Assembly (NCBI GenBank): GCA_001632425.1
Contig: KV425581.1
Location: 129,668 to 189,690, forward strand
DNA: 60,023 nt
Direction: 5' to 3'
From: Neolentinus lepideus HHB14362 ss-1
Lineage: Eukaryota; Basidiomycota; Agaricomycetes; Gloeophyllales; Gloeophyllaceae
Position numbers and translations under genes: made by a program. Positions 1 to 10,120 of the stretch are shown here, in pieces. Position 1 is the stretch's first letter. Each line of letters begins with the position of its first letter. The notes below the pieces were generated by a model. It searched no databases and was not told the origin of the DNA. It worked only from the letters and a program-made list of their open reading frames with translations.

Positions 1-303
1 GGAGGGGTCCCAAATGGGTCCAGGAATATATTCTGATTTATTCCGATTTTTCCGGGCCAGAACCAAGGCCCTAGGCTATTATCACCAATATGGCAGCCTT
101 TTTCCCACACTTGACATCCAAACCCGATTGAGATCTTGATGCCTGGGTGCCGGGCAGTCTAATTCAAACCCAGCCCGGGTTCCGGGGCAATGTATGGCAC
201 AGCCCGGGGCATTAATACATTACACTTAAAACATTACTGGGTATTGCATAAGGGTTTGTTAAAATATTAGACATGTAATACATTATTATTACAGAACCGG
301 CTG
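1..303. repeat. End of AT-rich interspersed repeat
   Basis: This stretch is the reverse complement of about 34,111-34,430, and the similarity stops sharply at 303/34,111, so that point is a real element boundary. The terminus reads CAGCYGGTTCTGTAATAAT when viewed outward. The inner part carries the block AGGAATATATTCTGATTTAT that recurs, in either orientation, at about 5.43, 7.38, 22.5, 24.1, 24.9 and 38.1 kb. No coding potential is visible, so it is a non-autonomous repeat. The rest of this copy lies outside the window. Confidence 0.75.
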
Positions 304-1118
304 AGGGAGAGAACCCGCTATGAGCTAACGGGGGTACGAACTTGTTCTCTCGCCCTTCTCCCTATTGCCTTTATCCTGTCTCCTTCAGCGAGACTCCTTC
401 ACACCGCAAACCATCCCTAAGACTTTGCCTGTCACATCCATACCTTTAACCCTGAATGCGTAAGTGCATCCTCTCACCAATAGCTCCTACACCCATCTGG
501 TCCTGTCATCGGTTAGGTGCACTCACATCCACAATGCTCCTGAGGTGTCAAGGAAAGCTATGGGCCTCATGGTGTATCCCCTGCGGTCTTAGCCTCGACC
601 ATCCCTTCACATCTGGTAATGCACACTACCGAACCATCCATAGTAGCGATGGGTCTTCAACTACCCTTTTGCGAGCGCTTCCCTGGCCTGTCATTCCTGA
701 AGGATAGGCCTCTACTATGTCTGTCAAGGGATCAGCGGTCTCCCATGTGCCTTTGTGATGCTTGCTACAACATGGGTAGCAAACTGCCTCAATGGTGTCC
801 CATGTGTTACTACCCATCGGCCCCGCTGAGTCCAATGACCTGATACCATCTCGGTTGTCAGTATAGGATACTCGTTGACCTCTGCTGTCCATGCGCGTTG
901 AGCGGATATGTTCCACGTGACCCTGTCTGTGAGTCATCTGCAGATAGGCCTGATGTGCGATACCGTCCATCACACCTAGCTGTCCATATGTCCACAGAAG
1001 CCTCATATCTGTCACGGACGAGGGTAGCTTTAGTTCATCAAAATGCCATTTTCTCCAGGCAGGATAGTCTAGTGCATATCACTGGTCCTGAGGTCAGTTC
1101 TGAGTGTGCAGAATCACC
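304..1118. other. No recognisable gene
   Basis: Between the AT-rich repeat and the Harbinger-like element there are only short overlapping reading frames on both strands. None has a domain, a splice pattern or a composition that I can defend as coding. Several T-rich TAGTC repeats lie at about 1,155-1,200, just inside the presumed transposon end. Confidence 0.5.
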
Positions 1119-1339
1119 GGTTCTCCAGAACCAACTCCCATGCACATCCGTTTATAGTCATTTTGTAGTCATTTGTAGTCTGTCTTTGATTGTTTTGTAG
1201 TCTCAATTCAAATGTGTTACACAAGCTTGAATAACAACTACAAAGTCCATATACAGCAACCCAGACTAAATTTACTGCAACTAGATGGCATTAGTGTCAC
1301 TATAGACTACATCATCAGTCAACCACTCTCTGGCACTAT

Positions 1340-2868
1340 GTGCTGCTGTCCATGGCAGGTTGGAAGCGTAAACCAGCACCCAAGCCTACCAGTAGTGCAG
1401 GTGAAGGTGCTGAGAAACCTGTCAAGGAAAAGAAAAAAAAGAACAGTAATCCACGTAAATGCAAGAAACCTGCTGAGGTTGAGGAAGATGCACCTGAAGA
1501 TGAGGCATCATCAAAGCTAAAGATCAGGTATGCCTAAAAAGAAATCGTCTCACTGTCAAATCTGATCAACTAGGTTAGATGGGAAGATGAGAACCATAAA
1601 CTTACTTGGTCACTCATCACCGCCATCACTGATGACTCTGAGATCAAGCAGGGTCTTTTCTCAGCCCCAGGTGCTAATGTCTCAACTAATCAAGGTGGTG
1701 GTAAACCTAAGGCTGACCATTACTGGGCACTATGCATAGCTCTCTTCTCCAAGCATGAGGACTATTGGGACCATTTTGCTTGAGTCAACTGGGGAAGCAC
1801 CACCTCAACCAAGGACCATACCCTATGGGGCAATAAGATCAAGAACTGGCTGATGAAGATGGCTATGCAGGTGTGAGAGATCAGAGACCAGATGGGAGAA
1901 ATGGGTGAAGGCATCCAGCACAAGGAGGACTTGTGGGAAGGATCAGAGCTATGTAACAAGTGGCGTACATACCTCTTTAAACCTTACACATTGTTGCACA
2001 CCTCATTGGGTGCATCACAGAGCTACATGAGAGCGAGTGTCCATGGTACTGGGACATGAAGGCCCTAATAGGTCAGCATCCCAATCTGACACTGACAGGA
2101 CTTGGCAATTCAGCATCTACCATCAATCTTGATGGGAACTCTGCTGCAGTGTCACGTGAAGACACAGACAGTGAGGTGTCCAGCGAGAGCCAGTCCATGA
2201 AGCCTGGCAACAAGTCCAAACTGTGCATGAGAATGCTGCCCCGCATATGGAGAAGAAGACTCTGGCACATCCAGGTACTTCCGTCCCCACACCTGCACCT
2301 GCCATGCAGAGCAAGAAGTTCAAGCCCAACTTCCAAGAGGTTGCCAAGGCCAAGGAGCTCATATGTCAGCGTGAGCTTGAGCTGCAGATTGAACAGATAA
2401 AGCTTACTCTCAAAAAGATGAAGGCAAATCTGGAGCTCCAGAAAGAGAAGACCAAGATCAAGGGTGACTTGCTTGACTGAGGATGGAGCAGGAGCATCAG
2501 CGGAGGATGATGAAGTACACTCAGGTGCCAGGTCCCATGCTGCTCTTCCAGCCTGGGATCACCCATCCAGGCTCGACCACATCAGCATCATTCGACACTC
2601 ATGATGGGTGGTGGTCAGCCTGGTGTCATTCCACAGAATCATGCCTCCTCATCCATGAGCTCTGGTACACTCTTGTCCAACCTGTTCTCTGCTGGTGTGC
2701 ATCCTCAGGGTTTTGCACTTGCTTCCACTTGTGCAAGTACACCTTATTCCTCTGATGGCTATGAGCTGGCAGCTGCATCATCAGATGTTGTTTTCAGCTG
2801 CTCAAGTTCTGAGGATCCATTCACAGAGGAACAGCAGATCGAGGATGGGATGCATTCAGGGGTATTCT
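1340..2868 (+). pseudogene. SANT/Myb-like partner protein of the Harbinger element
   Basis: In PIF/Harbinger elements this second protein binds DNA and assists the transposase. The first exon (starts at 1,340 or 1,352) encodes a Lys/Pro-rich basic stretch. An intron of about 50 bp (donor near 1,527, acceptor before 1,578) leads into a Trp-rich segment with the motifs WSLITAI, IKQGLF and DHYWALC, the pattern of the SANT/trihelix-like domain in fungal Harbinger partners. A Glu/Lys-rich coiled-coil segment follows at about 2,300-2,480. In-frame TGA codons in the middle section and a frame change near 2,480 show that it is dead. The C-terminal limit is uncertain because the frame is lost after 2,480. 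Confidence 0.65.
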
Positions 2869-3005
2869 AGTGGGCATGATGGGGGTAAAGTATGTGTTGG
2901 TGGAAATTTATTCTACTAGTAGTGAAACATAGTCTAGGGTAATTGCAAATTATGCTATGTTCTCTAGTTTACAATAAATTTTTCATGTATCTAGTCTCTG
3001 TCTCG

Positions 3006-4622
3006 TCAAGCCCAGTGTTGAGCACGTGTATCTTTTGCACGAAATAGAGCATGCTTCAGCTCTTCACGATGAGCCTTTGCAGCCTGCAAATGTGTTCCAC
3101 CTCTCTGCTGCCAGGTGTGCAAGGCATTTGCCTCAGAATCTGATGACAAAGAGAGACCCTCAGTGATAAATGGGTCTTGCTCAACTTCATCATCACAAGC
3201 TCACTCCTCCTGCTCTGATCTGAGAGCAAAGGCATGCAGACCAATGCATACCACTACCCAGTAAGTAGCAAACTTGTGAGATGCCTCATCACTGATGCTG
3301 ACACGTAATCCCTTGAGAGAGTGAAAGCAACCTTTGAGATAGCTGATTGCATGTTCTGACTGTATCCACACCATGGATACGTGTTTGTTGAACTCATTCT
3401 CAGGGATATCTCATTCAGGCTGTTTATAGGGTGCACCGACCCAGGCTTTATCTATTCAGATTTTAGATCCTTCACAAGCAAGGTGATAGTGACAAACAAA
3501 CTGGATAGGCAGAATCTGCCCATATAAACTCATCATCCTCAAATACTGACTCATGCTCCTGCACAATAGATGTTGCTTCCCATGTGGTCGAGTCATGTGT
3601 ACTACCAGTGTACCCATATCCAAAATCAATGATCTGCAGATTTGGCAATGAAATGATCTTGAAGAGGTGAGTAGTGGTACAATTATTAACAGCAAATCTA
3701 TCATACCTGGACATTCAGAGAGTAATTACTCTTCCAATCAAAATAACTCTCTCTGAACCAGTATGGCCACTCAAAGAGTGGGACAAGTGTGCCATTGACC
3801 AGGCACCAGCCATCATGCCAAGCTTGACATGAATGAGATTTGACCCAGCATTTCACAGCCTCCTTCTCCTTGGGTGTTGGATAATGCACTGCTTCCCCCA
3901 TGAAATCCAGACATAGGATTGCTGTCATGACATGTCAGGTTACAATCCCCACAGTCCCTTTGGCAACTCCTGACCAATTAGCAACCTGCTGCAAGCTGGC
4001 AGAATTGCCATCATGCCCAAACTGATAGAGGGTGATTGCCACCTGCTGCTTGACAGGCATTTGTTCATTGTCTCAGTTATTCTGAAATACAGGATCTTTC
4101 TCAAGAGCAGCTACAATTTTGTTGAAGGTGTGAGGGGATACATGTAAGTTTTCACGGAATTTGTCAGGCCATGCTGATAGGATGCAGTTGGGCTCCCTGC
4201 TTGTTGACATCACTCTCATCTGAGACTTCATTGTCACCTTCCATTCCAGAGTCATCTGAGCTGGAAAAGTGGAAGTCCATCTTGTCACGGTCCTCAGATG
4301 ATGTCAAGGAGGCAAGAGATGGAACACTACTGGAGTCATCAGATGAGATTGAATCAAAGGAGTTTTCTTCGAGACAATCATAGCGCCAGCTCTCTCCCAA
4401 GATCTCATTCCAGCTGTCTGAGTCTGAAGCTGTCTCAGAATCTGACCCAGGACTATCCTCTGAGAGACTATAGAGTTCATTTCCCAGGAAAAGGTCCAAA
4501 GAGCTGCCAAAATCTGATGAATTGCTGAACGCAGTTGCTTGCTGACCATTTGGCACTGCACGGAGTGCTGCGTGTCTAGCAAAGTGTTTATATCGAGCTT
4601 TTCTGACCTTCTGATACTTCAT
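3006..4622 (-). pseudogene. HARBI1-like DDE transposase (broken)
   Basis: This is the nuclease of the element, a DDE_Tnp_4/HARBI1-type protein. It starts with a basic segment, then a long Ser/Asp/Glu-rich acidic region, then a helix-turn-helix-like part (FNKIVAAL, GVAKGTVG), then the catalytic core: NGTLVPLFEWP, SNYSLNVQ, IIDFGYG, WADSAYP and SEHAISYLKG. Two introns of about 50 bp are still recognisable, one after SLNVQ and one after WADSAYP. The first catalytic residue is Asn where the family has Asp (codon at 3,794-3,796). The second Asp and the final Glu are kept. Several in-frame TGA codons and a frame change near 4,165 mark it as a pseudogene. Confidence 0.8.
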
Positions 4623-4804
4623 ATAACTTCACATGAGTTTTCTTGCTCGAGCCGGGCAGGGAAGCAGTCAGTTCATAGCAGTAGGCTGGACAGTGTATGA
4701 TAGCTAGCTAGTCTACTAGTCTACTAGTTGATTACAGATGCACTATGGACAGTGGAGAACCAACTACTAAAACCGACTACCAAAACCAACACAGTCAGAG
4801 TGCA

Positions 4805-4877
4805 GGCTGGTTCTGCACTGGTTTTGGGTCCTAGGACCGATGCAGGACCAGATGTCAGAACTGGTGCAGAACCAGCC
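4805..4877. repeat. Palindromic end structure of the Harbinger element
   Basis: A perfect 14-bp inverted repeat (GGCTGGTTCTGCAC at 4,805-4,818, its complement at 4,864-4,877) encloses a second palindrome, GGTCCTAGGACC. A related palindrome, GGTTCTCCAGAACC, lies at 1,119-1,132 near the other end. They probably belong to the subterminal transposase-binding region, which is an inference. Confidence 0.55.
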
Positions 4878-4999
4878 ACTCTGACCCTGCCTAATCACAA
4901 ATACTACATACCTAGTCACTACTGAGCCCATACTTTTGTTAACAAAAAGTCCATCACTATGGACAGAGCCTTGCTTAGAATAGCCCATAACGGTTACAA

Positions 5000-5340
5000 G
5001 GGCTTGTAATGGGGAAGGATTACAAGGACTTGTAATGGGGAAGGATTACAAGGACTTGTAATCACTTTGTAATGCCAAGGGGGGTGCTTGTAACAGATTT
5101 GTAATAGGTTTGTAGCAGGTTTGTAAACCCAATGTGGGTGCTTTCGATGCTTGTAACAGGTTTGTAATAGGTTTGTAGGAGGTTTGTAAACCTAATTTGG
5201 GTGCTTTTGGTGCTTGTAATAGGGTTGTAGCAGGTTTGTAAACTGAATTGGGGTGCTTTCGGCCCTTGTAATTGGTTTGTAATTGGTTTGTAGCAGGTTT
5301 GTAAACCCAATTGGGGTGCTTTCAGGGCTTGTAATACCAA
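5000..5340. repeat. Minisatellite with a unit of about 52-63 bp
   Basis: At least four degenerate units run head to tail. Each contains GTGCTT, CTTGTAA, one or more GGTTTGTA motifs and GGTTTGTAAACC followed by TTGGG. Unit length alternates between about 63 and 52 bp because one internal copy of the 11-bp block TAGGTTTGTAA is gained or lost. A shorter 27-bp unit (CAAGGACTTGTAATGGGGAAG and flanks) is repeated at 5,000-5,060. The array separates the Harbinger element from the AT-rich repeat. Confidence 0.8.
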
Positions 5341-7545
5341 TTTTGTGTTTCTAAAAATATCTCAAGGGAGAATATGAGAGGGTGGGAATGGTATTGGCTG
5401 GCTGGGAAAACTCGGAAAAAATATTACAAAAAAAGAATATATTCCTGGGCATGATGACAGCTATAAATAACATTTCTGTGGGAAAATGGCCCCTGCAGGC
5501 TCAAATACCATTCTAAAAATGCCTAAAAATGCGCAAAAATTCAGGGGGGCTGCTGGGAGGGGGTGGACCCAGGTCGGATTACCAAATTAGGTAACTGCAT
5601 TCTAAAAATAGCAATTTTCGAGTGGGTACCCATTTGAATCCAAATTTTTGGCCCTGTTTGGTTCCAGGGGTAGTTTCCCTGGATTAGGTAACCAGTTTCC
5701 AAAAATAGCAATTTTTGTGTGGGTACACATTTGAATCTGAATTTTTGGCTCTGTTTGTTTCAAGGGTTAGTTTCCCACACCCATAGCACTGGAACCAGGA
5801 TAGGTCCTGACATGAGACCTGTGGTAATGGTATTGGGTTCACTAGAGCTACCCATCCATAGCAAAATATGTTTTTCACATGCTGCATCTGAAACAATTTT
5901 TCGTGTTTTCCCACACTAATACTGGTCTGTAGATCATGTCCTTTTGGGAGGGTGGTCACCCACTGGTGGCCTACAGGTTTACTTAAGAGACTGAGAGATT
6001 CTGTCCAGTACATCACAAATTACCATTTTTGGCAATTTGCTACACCAATCCTGATTTCTTCACTATGCCCCTTTGAGAGGGTGATTAACTACCATAGAGC
6101 TATAGGTTTGCTTAAGGCACCAAGAGAATCTGATGAGCAGGTGGCTGAGTACTGCTTTTGGGTAGTACCTCTCCTGCAGCCTTCACTCAGCTACTGCTTT
6201 TGCTCCTGGTGGTCAGAAACATGTCTCCCTAGTATATACTCTCATATGCAACCAAGTACCAGCCATTCTGGGGTCATTCAGTCCACTCTCTGGTGACATG
6301 CTACGGATCAGCCTCAAAAACACACATATCTCACCACCCTGTGGCAACCAGTATAGCTAGCAGCCTGGAAACACTTGATAATCCATTGCATGGCATGATA
6401 CTTCAATTTCACATCTTGTTCTGCCAACCCCAGGTACTCCTAGCTATCACTAGACACCAGAAACACCGAATTTTGGGACAGAGCAAGGCTTTGATGAGCT
6501 AGCCTGCATCATGCACAATCTGGTCATCCCGAGTGTTCAGTGGTACCTTGGAGTGCATGGGGTGGCTGGGACAAGATGTGTGATTGAAGTATCATATCAT
6601 GCAATGGATTACAAAGTGTTTGCGGGCCACTAGCTGTACTGGTTGCCACAGGGTGGTGAGATATGTGTGTTTTTGAGGCTGATCCGTAGCATGTCACCAG
6701 AGAGTGGACTGAATGACCCCAGAATGGCTGGTACTTGGTTGCATATGAGAGTATATACTAGGGAGACATGTTTCTGACCACCAGGAGCAAAAGCAGTAGC
6801 TGAGTGAAGGCTGCAGGAGAGGTACTACCCAAAAGCAGTACTCAGCCACCTGCTCATCAGATTCTCTTGGTGCCTTAAGCAAACCTATAGCTCTATGGTA
6901 GTTAATCACCCTCTCAAAGGGGCATAGTGAAGAAATCAGGATTGGTGTAGCAAATTGCCAAAAATGGTAATTTGTGATGTACTGGACAGAATCTCTCAGT
7001 CTCTTAAGTAAACCTGTAGCTGAATAATGGGTGAGTACTAGTGTGGGAAAACACAAAAAACTGTTTCAAACGTGGTTTGTGAAAAAATATTTTGCTATGG
7101 TTTGCTGTAGATGGGTAGGTCTAGTGAACCCAATACCATTACCACAGGTCTCATTCCAGGGCCTGTCCCAGTTTCAATGCTATAAGCATGAGAAAAAAAC
7201 CCTGAACCCAAACAGAGTAAGCAATTACATTCCAAATGGGTCCCCACACAAAATTTTCTATATTTGGAAACTGATTACATTTGTCTGGATTTTTCTGGCC
7301 CAGCCATGGGTCATTTCACAGCAATCTATGTATATCCATCAGCTATTTTTGGAGCTGTGATGGACCTATGTAGGCCCAGGAATATATTCTGATTTATCAC
7401 GATTTTTTCGGATTTTTCTGGGCCAGCCAATGGCAACACATGGCCATGGACTGAGGCTATTATTATCATCCTAGACCATAGCCCAATCTTGATCTTGAGG
7501 CCCAGTCAAAAATGGATGGATTCCCCCTGTTTGTGCAGCTTTAGA
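5341..7545. repeat. AT-rich interspersed repeat copy
   Basis: It belongs to the same family as 1-303, 22.4-23.6, 24-25, 34.1-35.7 and 37.2-38.2 kb. Shared blocks include AGGTAACTGCATTCTAAAAA-like and CGTGTTTTCCCACACTAATA segments and the AATATATTC core at both edges (about 5,435 and 7,380). Reading frames inside it (for example 5,952-6,296 and 6,694-7,056) encode the same peptide from opposite strands because the centre is an inverted repeat, so I do not regard them as genes. Confidence 0.75.
5970..7021. repeat. Long inverted repeat (foldback)
   Basis: The segment 5,970 to about 6,430 is the reverse complement of about 6,560-7,021, with a spacer of roughly 130 bp. Over 5,999-6,296 against 6,694-6,992 the two arms translate to the same peptide, and paired coordinates sum to 12,991 without drift, so there are no indels there. 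RNA read through this unit would fold into a hairpin of more than 400 bp. Confidence 0.85.
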
Positions 7546-7834
7546 ATACTTTACCCATGGTTAGCTGCATTTGTAATTGAATAAATGGCTGCATGTTGTA
7601 GCGATACACAGCCATGTGTCCTAATTAGGAAGCCCAATGTCCAACTCTGTGAATGCAAAGTGCAGTTGCATTCCCAGGCATGGCTGCGAGCGCTGCAAAC
7701 AGCAGCACTATAGCAGCATGCTAGTAGTGTACATACAAGTGCAATCAATCCATCTCTACTACATTGGCTCTGTCCTCGTCGCACATGTACTCAGCTATCC
7801 TGTCCATGCAAGTCCCTACAAATGCATTGCGACC

Positions 7835-8433
7835 ATGCATGACACTTCGACCGTGCTCATTCCCTTGACTACACTTGCTCCCTCCGCACCTGACACTTCA
7901 ACCATGCCTGATCGCTTGACCACGCTTGCTCCGTCGACCATGCCAATGACATCAAGTGAAATCGCACAGCCTGCTGGAGATGACTCAGAGGGTGGGACAT
8001 CGAGGAAGCCATGGGAGAAACTGGTTGAGATGCCAAAGGACACGAGGACAGTGAAGTAAGTGATACTAGCATATATATGATTCAAGGTTCTAATATTCAC
8101 TCAAATGTCTCAGGCAGCGTTCCAGAAGGACTAGTTTGACAAGGGCAATGTCACTGATGCCCAGTTCAGGAAAATGTGGAAGGATTTTCCAGATGAAGTT
8201 AAGAAGGTACATGGCTCATTCATTGCTTTGTGCATCATCTGTCTAACTGATTACACTAGGACTATAGCAACCGTGCTACAGCAATGTCAAGGGCAGCAGG
8301 TGGGGCAGATGGGGTAAGTCACTTATGAGAAGTCAATACAGGATACTGATGTTATCTCTCACCTAGACAACTAGCAAATTGAGGGGGAGGAACAAGGCAA
8401 AGGAGCATGAAGTTTAGATGGGGTAAGTAAAGG
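7835..8433 (+). pseudogene. Spliced HMG-box-like gene remnant
   Basis: Exon 1 (Ser/Thr/Pro-rich, ends at 8,055) joins across consensus introns at 8,056-8,113 and 8,207-8,259. Two more exon-intron steps follow with GTAAGT donors. The joined middle reads like the second and third helices of an HMG box (RKMWKDFPDEVKKDY, then SNRATAMSR). One in-frame TAG just after FQKD at about 8,130 would be a Gln codon before a C to T change. Splice sites are intact while the frame is not, which suggests fairly recent decay or a transposon-borne gene. The HMG assignment rests on about 35 residues and is tentative. Confidence 0.45.
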
Positions 8434-8547
8434 GAATTATGTTTCAATATTCTCACTGACACTTGTTTCAAACTTGTACAGGATCATCGACTCTAGTGTG
8501 TGCTACTGGTCATCTTGACAGCACAACGGTCATAGTAGGAGTGAGGT

Positions 8548-8584
8548 GGGGATGAGGGGGATGGAGGGGGGGGATGTGGAGGGG
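8548..8584 (+). other. Potential G-quadruplex tract
   Basis: Four runs of at least four guanines (8,548-8,551, 8,556-8,560, 8,566-8,573, 8,581-8,584) are separated by loops of 4, 5 and 7 bases, which fits the usual G4 pattern. It lies just downstream of the HMG-like remnant. Whether it folds in the cell is unknown. Confidence 0.6.
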
Positions 8585-10120
8585 TAGAGCAGTGCTAGGG
8601 ATGAACCAGGCGGTTCAACCAGTCAGGAATCATTGGGAATGGTTGGGATAGGCTGGGAATCATTGGGAATGGGTGTAGTAGTGCGATGGTACCGTGTGGT
8701 GAGTTTAATGTCTGACAATTGTTAGCAATACCTGTAATGTGTTTTTAAATACTGGCAATGGATGTAGGCAATGGATGTGTATACAAAATACTGGTTGTCA
8801 GAATTATTACATTGTCATCCATTAAAAAAGATTGCAATCAATTAAAATTATGTGCTATATGGTACACATTGTAATTCTAAAGGGAGGGAAAGGCTCACAA
8901 AGGCAAATCTCCCATTGCGGGGTGACTTTTGCTTTGCGAGTGATTAAATTAGCCATGTGGAGCAGAAAGGCTGTGAAAGGCTGGGAAAACATGGGAATAT
9001 GCCCATAATGGGGGGGAAATCCATCCAGTTTTGACTGGGCTTGAGGTCTGGGAGTCAGACAGGCCAGTTCAAACTCAGCCCAGTACTATATAGTATTGCT
9101 CCTAGGTCAGTAATTGAGCCGGAATGATTACTATAGTAATAGTAATGTTAGCACGCTAAGGGTGACTTCATGGTTGTGCTAACTAGCAATAAAACTAATA
9201 CTGAGATGGCTGGAATCAGTGGGCCAGGCCTGGCTCCGGCTTGGCTCTGGCCTGGCTGGCAGCAAACTATCCATAGATGGATGTATTTCCTATTTGAAGG
9301 TAATATTAGATGTTTCATAAGATGATACAGTCACATAAAGATGATTCCACCTGACAGAAGTCCCCAAAAGGGTGTCCTTTACCTACTAGAAAGTGCCAAC
9401 CCGGCCGGCTGCTTCAGCGGACTTGGGCCCGGCTTAGCTCAGCCTACATAGGGCCCGGCCCGGCCGGCCTGGGCTTTTGGGTCGGGCCGAACACAACACT
9501 ACTTGTACCATGATGATGTAGGGGGCCCAACATATGCACTATACTTTAGATGATTACAAGGAGGTCTATTATGTCTACTACAGACCCTCAACCATTGTAT
9601 AATGAGCTTGTGTCGGTCACAGCTAATATTCCCAAATTAACTCAAATTTACACCCTTCATTCGGGCCTGATCAAAGTCACTGGTAAATTTCCTGTAAATT
9701 ACAGGTGTTAAATAACCAAGGTAATTTACACGTCCCAATTTCCCGAACCCTAGTGAGTACGGTATTATCTACGTACAACTGTTCGAATCGCGACTATGCG
9801 TACCCTGAACGCAGTGAAGTTTGGGTGATTTCGAGTGCAATAGTCTATTTGTAAATATTGCTGTTGTCATTCTTAGAAATCAAGGAAAACCTGTCATCAC
9901 CTTCAAGTAAATGCCTTGCAAATGGTTCGGGACAAAGGACATGCAGGTCAATCCACATGTAATGCAGATGTATGTATTCATCTGAGCCAATTGAAGCATT
10001 CTCAGAATGCCAGTGATCGTTAGTACCGGTGCCAAGTAGTATCTTCTTTGATCATCATGATCGCGACCCTAGGAAATACGTGCATGGAAGCAGTAAAGAG
10101 GCCTAAGAATGTGTTTACTA
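8585..10120. other. Intergenic: degenerate repeats, then 3' flank of the GMC gene
   Basis: At 8,620-8,690 there are short direct repeats of GGGAATGGTTGGG type. Around 9,000-9,130 and 9,390-9,490 are degenerate copies of the AT-rich repeat end, the second ending in a very GC-rich CCCGGCC-rich block. From about 9,550 the composition changes to that of the low-copy island. I see no gene here. Confidence 0.5.

Larger units (their letters stand above)
1119..4877. mobile_element. Decayed PIF/Harbinger-like DNA transposon
   Basis: The two genes expected of a fungal PIF/Harbinger element are present and convergent: a SANT/Myb-like DNA-binding partner on the plus strand and a DDE transposase on the minus strand. 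The limits are approximate. They are set by palindromic GGTTCT/AGAACC motifs near both ends (1,119-1,132 and 4,805-4,877). I could not identify a clean terminal inverted repeat or the 3-bp target duplication typical of the superfamily. Both genes carry stops and frameshifts, and the transposase has lost its first catalytic acid, so this copy is inactive. Confidence 0.65.

Noticed and set aside
5952..7056. Two open frames of more than 110 codons encoding the same peptide from opposite strands
   Set aside because: They are the two arms of one inverted repeat and recur in degraded form in other repeat copies. There are no splice sites or motifs, so they are not genes.
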